This document shows, one piece after another, positions 34,170 through 42,054 of a stretch of DNA of 64,000 nt. Positions within the stretch are counted from its first letter, which is position 1. Each line of letters opens with the position of its first letter. The notes below the pieces were generated by a model, which made no database searches, was not told where the DNA came from, and saw nothing but the letters and a program-made list of their open reading frames with translations. Source of the DNA: Chitinophagaceae bacterium (lineage in GTDB: Bacteria; Bacteroidota; Bacteroidia; Chitinophagales; Chitinophagaceae); NCBI GenBank assembly GCA_016719015.1, contig JADKAZ010000001.1, positions 868,001-932,000 on the forward strand, in the 5' to 3' direction. A program made the translations under genes and the position numbers.

Positions 34170-35339
34170 GTGTCAGAAACTAAAAAACATATTGCCCATT
34201 TTGACCTGGACTCTTTTTTTGTTTCAGTTGAAATTAGAAACAATCCACTATTAAAAGGGAAGCCGGTGTTAGTAGGTGGTTATGAAAGAGGAGTTGTAGC
34301 TGCCTGTAGTTATGAAGCCAGGAAGTTTGGCATTCATTCCGCTATGCCAATGAAAAAAGCGATGCAGCTTTGCCCGCAGGCCATTGTAACAAATGCCAGT
34401 CGTGGCGATTATAGTAAATATTCCAGATGGGTAACAGAAATCATTGCCTCTAAAGTTCCGTTGTTTGAGAAAGCAAGTATTGATGAGTTCTACATTGACC
34501 TCAGCGGTATGGATAAATTTTTTGGCGTAAGTCAATATGCCAAAGATTTACGCCACCTGATAACCAGTGAAACGGGGCTTCCCATTTCCTGCGGAATAGC
34601 TTCAGCAAGATTTATCGCCAAGATGGCTACAAATGAAGCCAAACCCAATGGTTTTTTAGAGATCCCCCATGGAAAAGAAACAGCCTTTCTCTGGCCACTT
34701 GGAATTGAAAAAATAAATGGTGTGGGTAAACAAACGGAACAACATTTAAAAAGCTACGGCATTTACACCATTGAAGACCTGGCCAAAACACCTGTTGAAC
34801 ATTTAGAAAAGATTGCCGGCAAATGGGGCGAAGCACTCTGGCACAAAGCACATGGCATTGGCAGTACAGAAATAACTACCGACTGGGAACAAAAAAGCAT
34901 GAGTCATGAAAATACTTTTGACGCTGATTATACGGATGTTGGGTTTCTGCATAAAGAATTAGTTCGCCTCACAGAAAAAACAGCCTACTCATTAAGAGAA
35001 GATGAAAAACTAACGGGCTGTATCACGGTTAAAATCCGTTATTCTGATTTTGAAACTACATCAAGACAAGAAACAGTTGATTATACTGCCCTTGACGATG
35101 TACTAATTGCAAAAGTGAAAGACCTGTTCAATAAATCTTGGCAAAAAGGACGACCTGTTCGGTTGTTAGGTGTTCGATTCAGCCAGTTTATTCCTTTTAC
35201 AATGCAAATGAGTTTGTTTGACAATAACGTAGAAAAACTTAATTTATATAAAGCGGTTGATGACATTAAAGTGAGATATGGCAGCAAGCTGGTAACCAAA
35301 GCTGTCGTTTCAAGTCCTAAATCAAATGAGGCTGAATAA
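34170..35339 (+). CDS. dinB: DNA polymerase IV (Y family)
   Basis: A translesion DNA polymerase of about 389 residues. Catalytic motifs are visible: HFDLDSFFVSVE (metal-binding Asp), GVVAACSYEARKFGIHSAMP, KASIDEFYIDLSGMDKFFG (SIDE box) and the little-finger/HhH region KINGVGKQTEQHLKSYGIYT. The PIP-like QMSLFDN near residue 360 could bind the clamp. The GTG at 34170 gives MSETKKHIAHFDLD, close to the family N terminus; a TTG at 34131 would add 13 residues. It follows rimM by a few bases. Confidence 0.93.
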   Translation: MSETKKHIAHFDLDSFFVSVEIRNNPLLKGKPVLVGGYERGVVAACSYEARKFGIHSAMPMKKAMQLCPQAIVTNASRGDYSKYSRWVTEIIASKVPLFEKASIDEFYIDLSGMDKFFGVSQYAKDLRHLITSETGLPISCGIASARFIAKMATNEAKPNGFLEIPHGKETAFLWPLGIEKINGVGKQTEQHLKSYGIYTIEDLAKTPVEHLEKIAGKWGEALWHKAHGIGSTEITTDWEQKSMSHENTFDADYTDVGFLHKELVRLTEKTAYSLREDEKLTGCITVKIRYSDFETTSRQETVDYTALDDVLIAKVKDLFNKSWQKGRPVRLLGVRFSQFIPFTMQMSLFDNNVEKLNLYKAVDDIKVRYGSKLVTKAVVSSPKSNEAE

Positions 35340-35380
35340 ACCCTTCCTTCTTATCTTCGTCCTCCCTAAAATCAAACAAT

Positions 35381-36749
35381 ATGTCACAAGTTTGGAAAGA
35401 TTACCAGGAAAAAAATAATGATCGTTTTTTGAATGAAATGCTGGATTTGCTCCGCATTCCTTCTGTAAGTGCTAAAACAGAACATAAATCAGATATGCTT
35501 ACTTGTGCCGAGGCAGTTAAAAAAAGTTTGCTGGAAGCCGGTTGCGATAAAGCCGAAATTATGGCGACTGACGGCCACCCTGCTGTTTACGGTGAAAAAA
35601 TTATTGATCCCGCCAAACCAACCGTATTGGTGTATGGACACTATGACGTACAACCACCAGAACCGCTGGAACTCTGGACCAATCCACCTTTTGAACCCAC
35701 CATAGTTGACGGGAAAGTTTTTGCGAGAGGTTCTGCTGACGACAAGGGACAGTTTTATATGCATGTAAAAGCATTGGAAATTTTGACCAAGACCAACAGC
35801 ATGACCACCAATATCAAATTTTTGATTGAAGGTGAAGAAGAAATTGGCTCTCCTAATCTGGGAAAATTTGTTGCTGCCAATAAAGAATTATTAAAAGCTG
35901 ATGTAATCCTTATCAGTGACAGCTCCATGCTCAGTATGGAGAACCCTTCTCTCGATACCGGTGTTCGTGGGCTAAGTTACATACAAGTGGAAGTAACGGG
36001 TGCTAACAGAGATTTGCATAGCGGAACATATGGCGGTGCTGTTGCAAACCCTATTACTATTTTGGCACAAATGATAGCCAGCTGTCATGACGAAAACAAC
36101 CATATCACTATCCCCGGTTTTTTATGATGATGTGGTAGTAGCAGGACCAGAAGAAAGAGCATTGATAAACAAAGCACCCTACGACGAAAAAGAATATATG
36201 GATGAGCTGGGAGTAAAAGAGCTCTGGGGCGAAAAAGGATACAGCACTTATGAAAGAACCGGTATCCGGCCAACGATTGAGGTAAATGGCATCTGGGGTG
36301 GCTATACCGGCGAAGGGGCAAAAACAGTATTGCCTTCAAAAGCTTATGCCAAGATTTCGGCCCGTTTGGTGCCGAACCAATCTTCAGATAAGATTACCGA
36401 AAAACTGCTGGCTTACTTCAGATCAATTGCTCCAAAATCTGTAGAGGTAAAAGCAGAACTTCACCACGGTGGTGAACCTTACATGACACCTATTGACAGC
36501 AAAGGATATAAAGCCGCTGCCAAAGCAGTGGAAACAACTTTTGGTAAAGCTCCCATACCTGTTCGTGGTGGTGGCAGTATTCCAATCTGTTCCATTTTGG
36601 AAAAAGAATTAGATATAAAAATTATTTTTATGGGCTTTGGATTGGATAATGACAACCTGCATAGCCCCAACGAAAAGTATAACATTGAAAACTATTATAA
36701 AGGAATTGAAACGATTCCTTATTTCCACAAGTATTTTGCAGAAGCTTAA
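35381..36749 (+). pseudogene. M20-family dipeptidase/deacylase, interrupted by one frameshift
   Basis: Codes for a metallopeptidase of about 456 residues if one base is removed. The first part ends ...HDENNHITIPGF and the second continues YDDVVVAGPEERALINKAPY one frame later. The shift sits in a run of six T (36118-36123). The metal-site motifs span both halves: LVYGHYDVQP and SADDKGQFYMHVKAL, EGEEEIGSPN, LHSGTYGGAVANPI, then HHGGEPYMTP and GGGSIPICSIL. The homopolymer makes a sequencing error likely. A TATCTTCG promoter-like box lies at 35352-35359. Confidence 0.85.
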
Positions 36750-36772
36750 ATTCTTATAATAAAGCAAAAGAT

Positions 36773-36800
36773 AAACCTCATTTATTTTGAATGAGGTTTT
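36773..36800 (+). terminator. Terminator overlapping the next promoter
   Basis: AAACCTCATT pairs with AATGAGGTTT and runs into a T tract. The next gene's -7 element lies directly after this tract. Confidence 0.75.
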
Positions 36801-36801
36801 T

Positions 36802-36809
36802 TATTTTTG
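36802..36809 (+). promoter_or_regulatory. -7 element (TATTTTTG) five bases before the Hsp15-like ATG
   Basis: TATTTTTG follows the T tract of the preceding terminator and is separated by ATGGT from the ATG at 36815. It implies a leaderless mRNA, and the upstream in-frame ATG at 36791 lies inside the terminator stem. Confidence 0.6.
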
Positions 36810-36814
36810 ATGGT

Positions 36815-37201
36815 ATGCCGGTTAAAGAAAAACTCCGCCTTGATAAATACCTCTGGGCCATTCGTCTGTTTAAAACGAGAACCATAGCTGCAACCGCCTG
36901 CGATACCGGCAAAGTGAAGTTTGATGGCTCGCAGGCTAAGGCTTCCAAAAATGTGAGTATCGGTGATGAGTATGAAGTGAAAACAGAAGCAAAACGCTGG
37001 CGGATAAAAGTTACCGGCTTGCTTGAAAAAAGAGTAGCAGCTTCAGAAGCTATCAAAAGCTATATTGACATTACCCCGGAAGAAGAAATACAAAGGTTGC
37101 AGTACCAGGCGGCCAGCTTTCATACCGGAAAACGGCAAAGTAAAATTGGCAGACCCACCAAAAAGGAAAGAAGGGATTTGGATGAATTCCAGGGTGATTG
37201 A
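36815..37201 (+). CDS. Hsp15-like S4 RNA-binding protein
   Basis: A 128-residue protein starting MPVKEKLRLDKYLWAIRLFK. The S4 domain (RLDKYLWAIRLFKTRTIAAT ... VKFDGSQAKASKNVSIGDEY) resembles Hsp15/YrfH, which binds stalled 50S subunits. A basic helical tail (SFHTGKRQSKIGRPTKKERR) follows. The ATG at 36791 would add eight residues but lies within the terminator. The stop directly abuts the convergent hemerythrin stop with no base between. Confidence 0.88.
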   Translation: MPVKEKLRLDKYLWAIRLFKTRTIAATACDTGKVKFDGSQAKASKNVSIGDEYEVKTEAKRWRIKVTGLLEKRVAASEAIKSYIDITPEEEIQRLQYQAASFHTGKRQSKIGRPTKKERRDLDEFQGD

Positions 37202-37684
37202 TTATTTAACTTCTTTTTTTACCCAAAACTCATCGGACCATTCTTCATCAACAGAGACAGGATGTTTTTCTAATTTTTCATGAATCGCCGACAACTCTTG
37301 CTGTGTCAGGTGTTCTTCTAAATATTGAAATAATTCTCTTTCTTCAAACCGGATATGTGTTTCCAGCAGGTTGGCAAGCCTGGTAAAATCATGGCGGTCG
37401 GTATCTTTATCTATTGTGATGACTAACTCTCTTATATAAGTATGTTCATGCTTCAGCTGAACGGCTAAAGCATGTCCTTCCGGCATTACAGGTACCAGTA
37501 TTTTCTCTTCCTGAAAAAAATGAGGCCTGATATGATTGCGCCAAAACCAACTGGTAAAGTCTTTTAGCTTTTCAGTACTGGCACCATTCTTCAATCCCTC
37601 CCTGATTTTCCACACAAACAATAACCCATCATGGTGCTCACGGCTTAATGGCTGTAATTCTACACTTCTTTTCATTGGTTTCAT
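37202..37684 (-). CDS. Hemerythrin-domain protein
   Basis: A 160-residue four-helix-bundle protein with the di-iron hemerythrin ligand pattern: LQPLSREHHDGLLFVWKIRE, NHIRPHFFQEEKILVPVMP, LKHEHTYIRELVITI and LETHIRFEERELFQYLEEHL. Such proteins bind oxygen or nitric oxide or sense them, or store iron. No signal peptide is seen. The upstream region holds two Crp/Fnr-like boxes and a -7 element with the geometry of the denitrification promoters, so it is likely induced with them. It is divergent from the Hsp20 gene at 37868. Confidence 0.9.
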   Translation of the reverse strand: MKPMKRSVELQPLSREHHDGLLFVWKIREGLKNGASTEKLKDFTSWFWRNHIRPHFFQEEKILVPVMPEGHALAVQLKHEHTYIRELVITIDKDTDRHDFTRLANLLETHIRFEERELFQYLEEHLTQQELSAIHEKLEKHPVSVDEEWSDEFWVKKEVK

Positions 37685-37697
37685 TTCATTTAGAGGT

Positions 37698-37762
37698 TAA
37701 AAGTAAACCGGATAATTATTGCCCTGGCTGATAGCTAACAGTCAAAAAGTTGATTTTTATCA
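37698..37762 (-). promoter_or_regulatory. Hemerythrin promoter with two TGA/TGT-N6-TCA boxes
   Basis: On the minus strand a -7 element TACTTTTA has its first base at 37705. A proximal box TGTTAGCTATCA (37729-37740) is centred 29.5 bp upstream and a near-perfect box TGATTTTTATCA (37751-37762) is centred 22 bp further. The proximal box is degenerate on one side (TGT). Confidence 0.55.
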
Positions 37763-37785
37763 CCCTGCTACCCTTCTCCAGTTAC

Positions 37786-37850
37786 TGATAGAAATCATCC
37801 TGTTTACTGCACTATATCAGTTACATCGGGGAATAGCAATTCTATTTTCG
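37786..37850 (+). promoter_or_regulatory. Hsp20 promoter with two TGA/TGC-N6-TCA boxes
   Basis: Boxes TGATAGAAATCA (37786-37797) and TGCACTATATCA (37808-37819) are 22 bp apart. The second is centred 29.5 bp before the -7 element TATTTTCG (37843-37850). The ATG follows after 17 nt. The proximal box has TGC instead of TGA. Confidence 0.6.
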
Positions 37851-37867
37851 CCAGACAAACACACAAA

Positions 37868-38293
37868 ATGTATCCAGGAACTGCCAGCAGCAAAAGTATC
37901 CCGGCAAAAAGTATAAAAGCGATGTACTTCAAAGATGAGTTACAAAGTAATAATTTGAAACCCTCTTCAAGTATACCTGCTGTCAATATTTCAAAAACTG
38001 CGGTTAAATATGTTATAGTGATAGCTGCTCCTGGCCTGCACCGGGAAGACTTCTGCATTGAAGTAAATAATGCAATTATTACCATCGCTGCGCAAAAAGT
38101 TGCATCGGGATACGATCCCGCCAATGACCGTTGTGAGTATGATTACACAGATTGGGCAAGGGCTTTTACATTACCCGAAGATGCAGATGGATTACTCACC
38201 AATGCTGAGTACCAAAATGGAGAACTGGTTATTCAAATACCAAGGAACACTTTGGCCGACAATGTTTCACAAACTACGATTTATGTTTACTAA
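37868..38293 (+). CDS. Hsp20/alpha-crystallin family small heat-shock protein (divergent)
   Basis: A 141-residue protein with an alpha-crystallin domain: AVNISKTAVKYVIVIAAPGL, HREDFCIEVNNAIITIAAQK, WARAFTLPEDADGLLTNAEY and NGELVIQIPRN. Compared with the second Hsp20 in this region it has a shorter N-terminal arm. It is an ATP-independent holdase that limits aggregation. The promoter has two Crp/Fnr-type boxes, which suggests induction under low oxygen or nitric oxide rather than only heat. The unknown gene at 38298 follows after 4 bp. Confidence 0.85.
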   Translation: MYPGTASSKSIPAKSIKAMYFKDELQSNNLKPSSSIPAVNISKTAVKYVIVIAAPGLHREDFCIEVNNAIITIAAQKVASGYDPANDRCEYDYTDWARAFTLPEDADGLLTNAEYQNGELVIQIPRNTLADNVSQTTIYVY

Positions 38294-38297
38294 CCTT

Positions 38298-38723
38298 ATG
38301 AATATGAATTTGCACATTGCCCCAAATAGCCTTATCAGTGATATACAAAAAGAATTCAATAAGGCATTCCCGTTTTTAAAAATTGAATTTTTTAATAACA
38401 AATCCTTTTCCCGTACAGAATTTTCTGCCCAGCAAATCATTGCCGCCAATCGCCGGATCGGAGATACCCAACTGGCTATTAAAGACGGAGATATCCAGAT
38501 TAACGAGGAGATGAAAGTGATAGAACTGGAGAGGTTGTTTAAGGAAAAATTTAAACTTGCAGTACAGGTATTCCGGAAATCAGGCAACCTTTGGCTGGAA
38601 ACGACCATGACGGATAATTGGACACTGGCCCAGCAGAATAATCATGGTCGGGAAATTTCAACAGGGAAAAATACAAATACACAGACTGATGATTACGATT
38701 TAAACCGTGATGCAGACCATTAA
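38298..38723 (+). CDS. Protein of unknown function downstream of hsp20
   Basis: A 141-residue soluble protein reading MNMNLHIAPNSLISDIQKEF and IEFFNNKSFSRTEFSAQQII, with a charged middle (INEEMKVIELERLFKEKFKL) and an Asn/Thr/Asp-rich tail. I do not recognise a family. It starts 5 bp after the Hsp20 stop and is co-transcribed with it, so it belongs to the same candidate regulon. The start could also be 38304. Confidence 0.6.
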   Translation: MNMNLHIAPNSLISDIQKEFNKAFPFLKIEFFNNKSFSRTEFSAQQIIAANRRIGDTQLAIKDGDIQINEEMKVIELERLFKEKFKLAVQVFRKSGNLWLETTMTDNWTLAQQNNHGREISTGKNTNTQTDDYDLNRDADH

Positions 38724-38761
38724 CCAGGTTTAAGATTATTCCGCAAAGCAAAATCTACTAC

Positions 38762-38804
38762 TGACTAAAATCACCTCGGGAATTTACCCTCCTCATTGTT
38801 TTTG
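38762..38804 (+). promoter_or_regulatory. Promoter of the second Hsp20 gene (one box)
   Basis: TGACTAAAATCA (38762-38773) is centred 29.5 bp before TGTTTTTG (38797-38804), a one-mismatch -7 element. The same 12-mer, in the other orientation, lies upstream of the first RIC gene. A second box 22 bp upstream is not recognisable. Confidence 0.55.
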
Positions 38805-38870
38805 GACAATACCAAGTCTCACCTTGCTAATGAGAAGAGTCATTATTTCTTCATCATTAAAATAAGAAAT

Positions 38871-39323
38871 ATGGAAAACAGAGCTGTTGACAAACCCAAA
38901 ACTTCCTGGCCATCATTTTTTGACAATGGCTGGATGGACAAATTCTTCAACGCACCGTTGGATGAATTTTTTAACTATGGAAAAGTATTAAACGTTCCCG
39001 CTGTTAATGTGACTGAAACGGAGAAAGATTTCAGGCTTAGCATAGCAGCACCTGGTCTGGAAAAGAAGGATTTCAAAATTGATGCATATGATGATATGCT
39101 GACCATTAGTGCCGAACATGAAAAAGAGCAAAAAGAGGAAAAGGATGGAAGGTTTAATCGCCGGGAATACAACTATAGCAGCTGGAGCCGCAGTTTCACC
39201 CTTCCTGAAAATTGTGATTTTGGTAAAATAGATGCAGAGTACAAAAACGGGGAATTGAAAATTGTAATTCCCAAAATTGAGGTGAAAGAACCAAAAAAAA
39301 TGAAAACTATCTCCGTTAATTAA
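38871..39323 (+). CDS. Hsp20/alpha-crystallin family small heat-shock protein
   Basis: A 150-residue small heat-shock protein. The alpha-crystallin domain runs NVTETEKDFRLSIAAPGLEK, FKIDAYDDMLTISAEHEKEQ, SRSFTLPENCDFGKIDAEYK and GELKIVIPK. The N-terminal arm (SWPSFFDNGWMDKFFNAPLD) is aromatic, as in oligomerising family members. I used the ATG at 38871; an upstream in-frame start would add 25 unrelated residues. Followed by a strong terminator. Confidence 0.93.
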   Translation: MENRAVDKPKTSWPSFFDNGWMDKFFNAPLDEFFNYGKVLNVPAVNVTETEKDFRLSIAAPGLEKKDFKIDAYDDMLTISAEHEKEQKEEKDGRFNRREYNYSSWSRSFTLPENCDFGKIDAEYKNGELKIVIPKIEVKEPKKMKTISVN

Positions 39324-39346
39324 TGTGATGTGTTGAGTTATGGCAT

Positions 39347-39375
39347 GCCTCCCGGTTAGCCGGGAGGCTTTTTTT
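39347..39375 (+). terminator. Intrinsic terminator after the Hsp20 gene
   Basis: GCCTCCCGG pairs with CCGGGAGGC around TTAG, followed by seven T. Confidence 0.88.
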
Positions 39376-39436
39376 GGATGCTATAAAACTTAAAAAATAT
39401 ACCAGCTTGTTAAAGAAGAACGCTTGTCTAAAAAAA

Positions 39437-40492
39437 TTAATAGAGCAGATTTTTCAGTTTGTCGATATTGACCACAGATATTTTTCCTTCCTTAATCTCA
39501 ATTAATTTTTCAGCTTTAAAGTCACTCAGTGTCCGAATTAGAGATTCGGTGGCAGTACCAACATAATGCGCAAAATCCTCCCGGGAAATTTCAAGCGGTT
39601 TATTAGTATTTGTAGTGTTGAACTTAGCCTGAATGTCCACCAAAGCTTTTGCCACCCGTTTCCTGAGTGAACTATAAGCAAGATTCAGCAATCGTTCTTC
39701 CTTTTCCTTCACATTTTGGGTAATAATGCGGATAAATTTTATAGCGATATTTATATCCCCATAAATCATTTGTAAAAAATCATCTTTCGGTATTTGAATG
39801 ATATCTGCATCTTCCAATACAACCGCAGAATCATCATAATTTTTATCTTCTATTAATGCGGGATAACCAATAAAATCACCATCACTGAAAAGGTCAGTTA
39901 TATATTCTTTACCATCTTCATGAGTTTTATAGCCTTTTACTTTTCCTTTTGTAAGATAATAGAGATACCTGGGTCGTTTGCCCTCCTGGTATAATGTTTG
40001 CTTTTTACTGAAAGTTTCCACATCATACTGGTCAGATAACTGGCTAACAAGACCTGAACTTTTTACATCTTTAATAAACTGGTTAAGCCCCTGGTGGGAA
40101 GAGGAATATTTATTATCAAGAATGCTGGCCTTTTTTAACCTGACTTCAATTGCATTTAACAACTCAATATCCTCGAATGGTTTTGTAATATAATCGTCAG
40201 CCCCCATCTCCATTCCTTTTCTAAAATCACTCCGTTCTGTTTTTGCAGTTAGAAATACAAAAGGTATTTGCTCGGTATCCGGATTTTTTCGTAGAAGGTG
40301 CAACACACCATAACCATCCAGTTCTGGCATCATGATATCACAAACAATGACATCGGGTTTTTCTTTTTGAGCAACTTCCACTCCCTTTTTTCCATTCTCG
40401 GCAGTAAAGGTTTTATAACCGGCCAGTTCCAGAATCTCTGCTGTGTTCTCCCGTATATCGGAATTATCATCAATTACTAAAACAGATTTCAT
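39437..40492 (-). CDS. Response regulator fused to a Crp/Fnr-type DNA-binding module
   Basis: A 351-residue fusion. Residues 1-120 are a receiver domain with the acidic pair Asp8-Asp9, phosphoacceptor Asp52 (CDIMMPELDG) and Lys104. A cyclic-nucleotide-binding-like domain covers about residues 150-265 (FSKKQTLYQEGKRPRYLYYL ... LFSDGDFIGYPALIED). A Crp-type HTH (SREDFAHYVGTATESLIRTL) follows; Glu316 and Arg320 match the Glu and Arg that contact TGA half-sites in Crp and Fnr. Fnr-type iron-sulfur Cys are absent. It lies next to a (broken) sensor kinase and is the best candidate to bind the TGA-N6-TCA boxes in this region. Confidence 0.9.
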   Translation of the reverse strand: MKSVLVIDDNSDIRENTAEILELAGYKTFTAENGKKGVEVAQKEKPDVIVCDIMMPELDGYGVLHLLRKNPDTEQIPFVFLTAKTERSDFRKGMEMGADDYITKPFEDIELLNAIEVRLKKASILDNKYSSSHQGLNQFIKDVKSSGLVSQLSDQYDVETFSKKQTLYQEGKRPRYLYYLTKGKVKGYKTHEDGKEYITDLFSDGDFIGYPALIEDKNYDDSAVVLEDADIIQIPKDDFLQMIYGDINIAIKFIRIITQNVKEKEERLLNLAYSSLRKRVAKALVDIQAKFNTTNTNKPLEISREDFAHYVGTATESLIRTLSDFKAEKLIEIKEGKISVVNIDKLKNLLY

Positions 40493-40543
40493 GTCTTTAT
40501 TTTATTTTGTTTACGTCTCTAATAATTTTCATTAACCTTATAA

Positions 40544-41770
40544 TCAATCTACAGGTATGCTAAAATTAACTATTGTTCCGCTATTTAATTTACTTTTCAA
40601 TTCCACCTCTCCTCCCAGCAAGTCAATATATCGTTTTACAATGTGTAATCCAAGACCTGTACCCTGTATATTCGTAGCATTTGCTCCCCTGAAAAAACTT
40701 GAAAAAAGATGCTGCTGGTCATCATTAGAAATGCCAATCCCCTCATCTTTTACTGATATAAGCACCCGTTTATCCTGTACTTTAGCTCCGATTGATATTG
40801 CTTTACCTTCTTCAGAAAATTTTATGGCGTTGCTAATAAGGTTAATAAGTACATTCCGAAATAATTTTTTATCTGTAAAGGCGTAGCAATCCCCGCTGCA
40901 TTCCAACATAATTTGTTGTCCCTTTTTTGTAATTGCTTTCATTTCGTCTGCAGTATCCACTAAAACATCCTTCAGGTTTACCTCATCGATACGTTTATCA
41001 ATTTTACCCTCATTCAATTTACCAAGTGAGAGAAAGTCCTCAAGAATGTCATTTAAATTATTGACTGAATTTTTAATCCGCAGGATATGTTTATTCCTTT
41101 TTTCCTGGTCATCTGCACCGGTATATTTTGACAATAATGATGCGGAAGACAGTACCGTTGTCAGAGGAGTACGAAACTCATGAGAAGCCATCGAGACAAA
41201 CCTGGTTTTTATCTCATTAAGTTGTTTCTCCTTGTCCAAAGCCTCACTTAACTCCTGTTGTGATTCTTCCAGTTTTTGTAATGCCTCTTTTAAAATCAGT
41301 GTCCTCTCTTCTACCTTCACTTCAAGTTCTGCATTAAGTTGTCTTATTTTATCAGTAATTTTCTCTAATTCTTCTTTTTGCTTGAGCATCCTGTTCTCAA
41401 TTTCTTTTCGTTGGGTAATATCAACGATAAATGCGATAACAAACAGTTAGCCATCCCGGTTATAATGACTGAGGCTAACTTCGACAGGCATAGCTGAACC
41501 ATCCTTTTTTTGGCCGTTCAGGTCTCGGCCCTGCCCCATCACCCTGTTAGAAGGTTTGTTGTAGAAGCCCTCTCTAAGATGGTGATGATGTGGTTTTACA
41601 TTATCAGGAATTAAAACTTCAATTGGCTGACCGATTAGTTCACCTTTCTGGTAATCAAACATCCTTTCTGAAGCCGGATTCGCCATTACAATATTTCCAG
41701 TTCCGTTCGTAACAATAATCCCTTCTGTTGAGTTTTCGAACAAAGAAGTCATATGTGCCTGGTCAAGCAT
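40544..41770 (-). pseudogene. PAS-domain sensor histidine kinase interrupted by one in-frame stop
   Basis: Both halves are in the same frame and separated by a single TAA at 41447-41449, between YNRDG and LFVIAFIVDITQRKEIENRM. The N-terminal part is a PAS domain (FENSTEGIIVTNGTGNIVMA ... PIEVLIPDNVKPHHHHLREG), then a coiled linker, the H-box SHEFRTPLTTV, and the ATPase domain (NLISNAIKFSEEG, DEGIGISNDDQQHLFSSFFR, GTGLGLHIVK). Restored length is about 409 residues. No membrane helix is seen, so it senses a cytoplasmic signal. The receiver-Crp gene follows after about 50 bp, so they are a two-component pair. Confidence 0.88.
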
Positions 41771-41992
41771 ATTTTATATTGTCTTAATTGATGGTAAATA
41801 TAGTGCAGCAAGTCTAAAACGAATAAGCTCATGCCTGCGGTAACTAAAAAAAAGATATCCAGGCACTTATAGTAGCTAGTTATTTTGTTGAGCAAATCTA
41901 AAAGCAACCGGGGCGGCCCGCCCTGATACAGGTCAATCACTGATATGACCTTAAAAGGCTTCATAAAAAGCAAACACAATCAGGAACCATGC

Positions 41993-42036
41993 TGATAGTG
42001 GTCAGTATAAACCTACAATTCTGTACTTTACCTTTG
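41993..42036 (+). promoter_or_regulatory. Universal stress protein promoter with one TGA-N6-TCA box
   Basis: TGATAGTGGTCA (41993-42004) is centred 30.5 bp before TACCTTTG (42029-42036), a match to TAnnTTTG. Spacing is one base longer than at the other promoters of the group. No second box at -22. Confidence 0.55.
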
Positions 42037-42054
42037 AAATACAAACTAAGAAGC

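Noticed and set aside
34150..34170. Six-codon leader peptide (ATG TTG AGC ...) ending at the dinB GTG
   Set aside because: Short ORFs of this size arise by chance; no attenuator structure accompanies it.
36118..36123. Programmed ribosomal frameshifting in the M20 gene
   Set aside because: No known slippery heptamer with stem-loop is visible, and several other genes in the window show isolated homopolymer lesions, so error or mutation is simpler.
36087..36749. Second half of the M20 peptidase as an independent gene
   Set aside because: It continues the first half exactly after a one-base shift in a T6 run and lacks its own promoter or leader.
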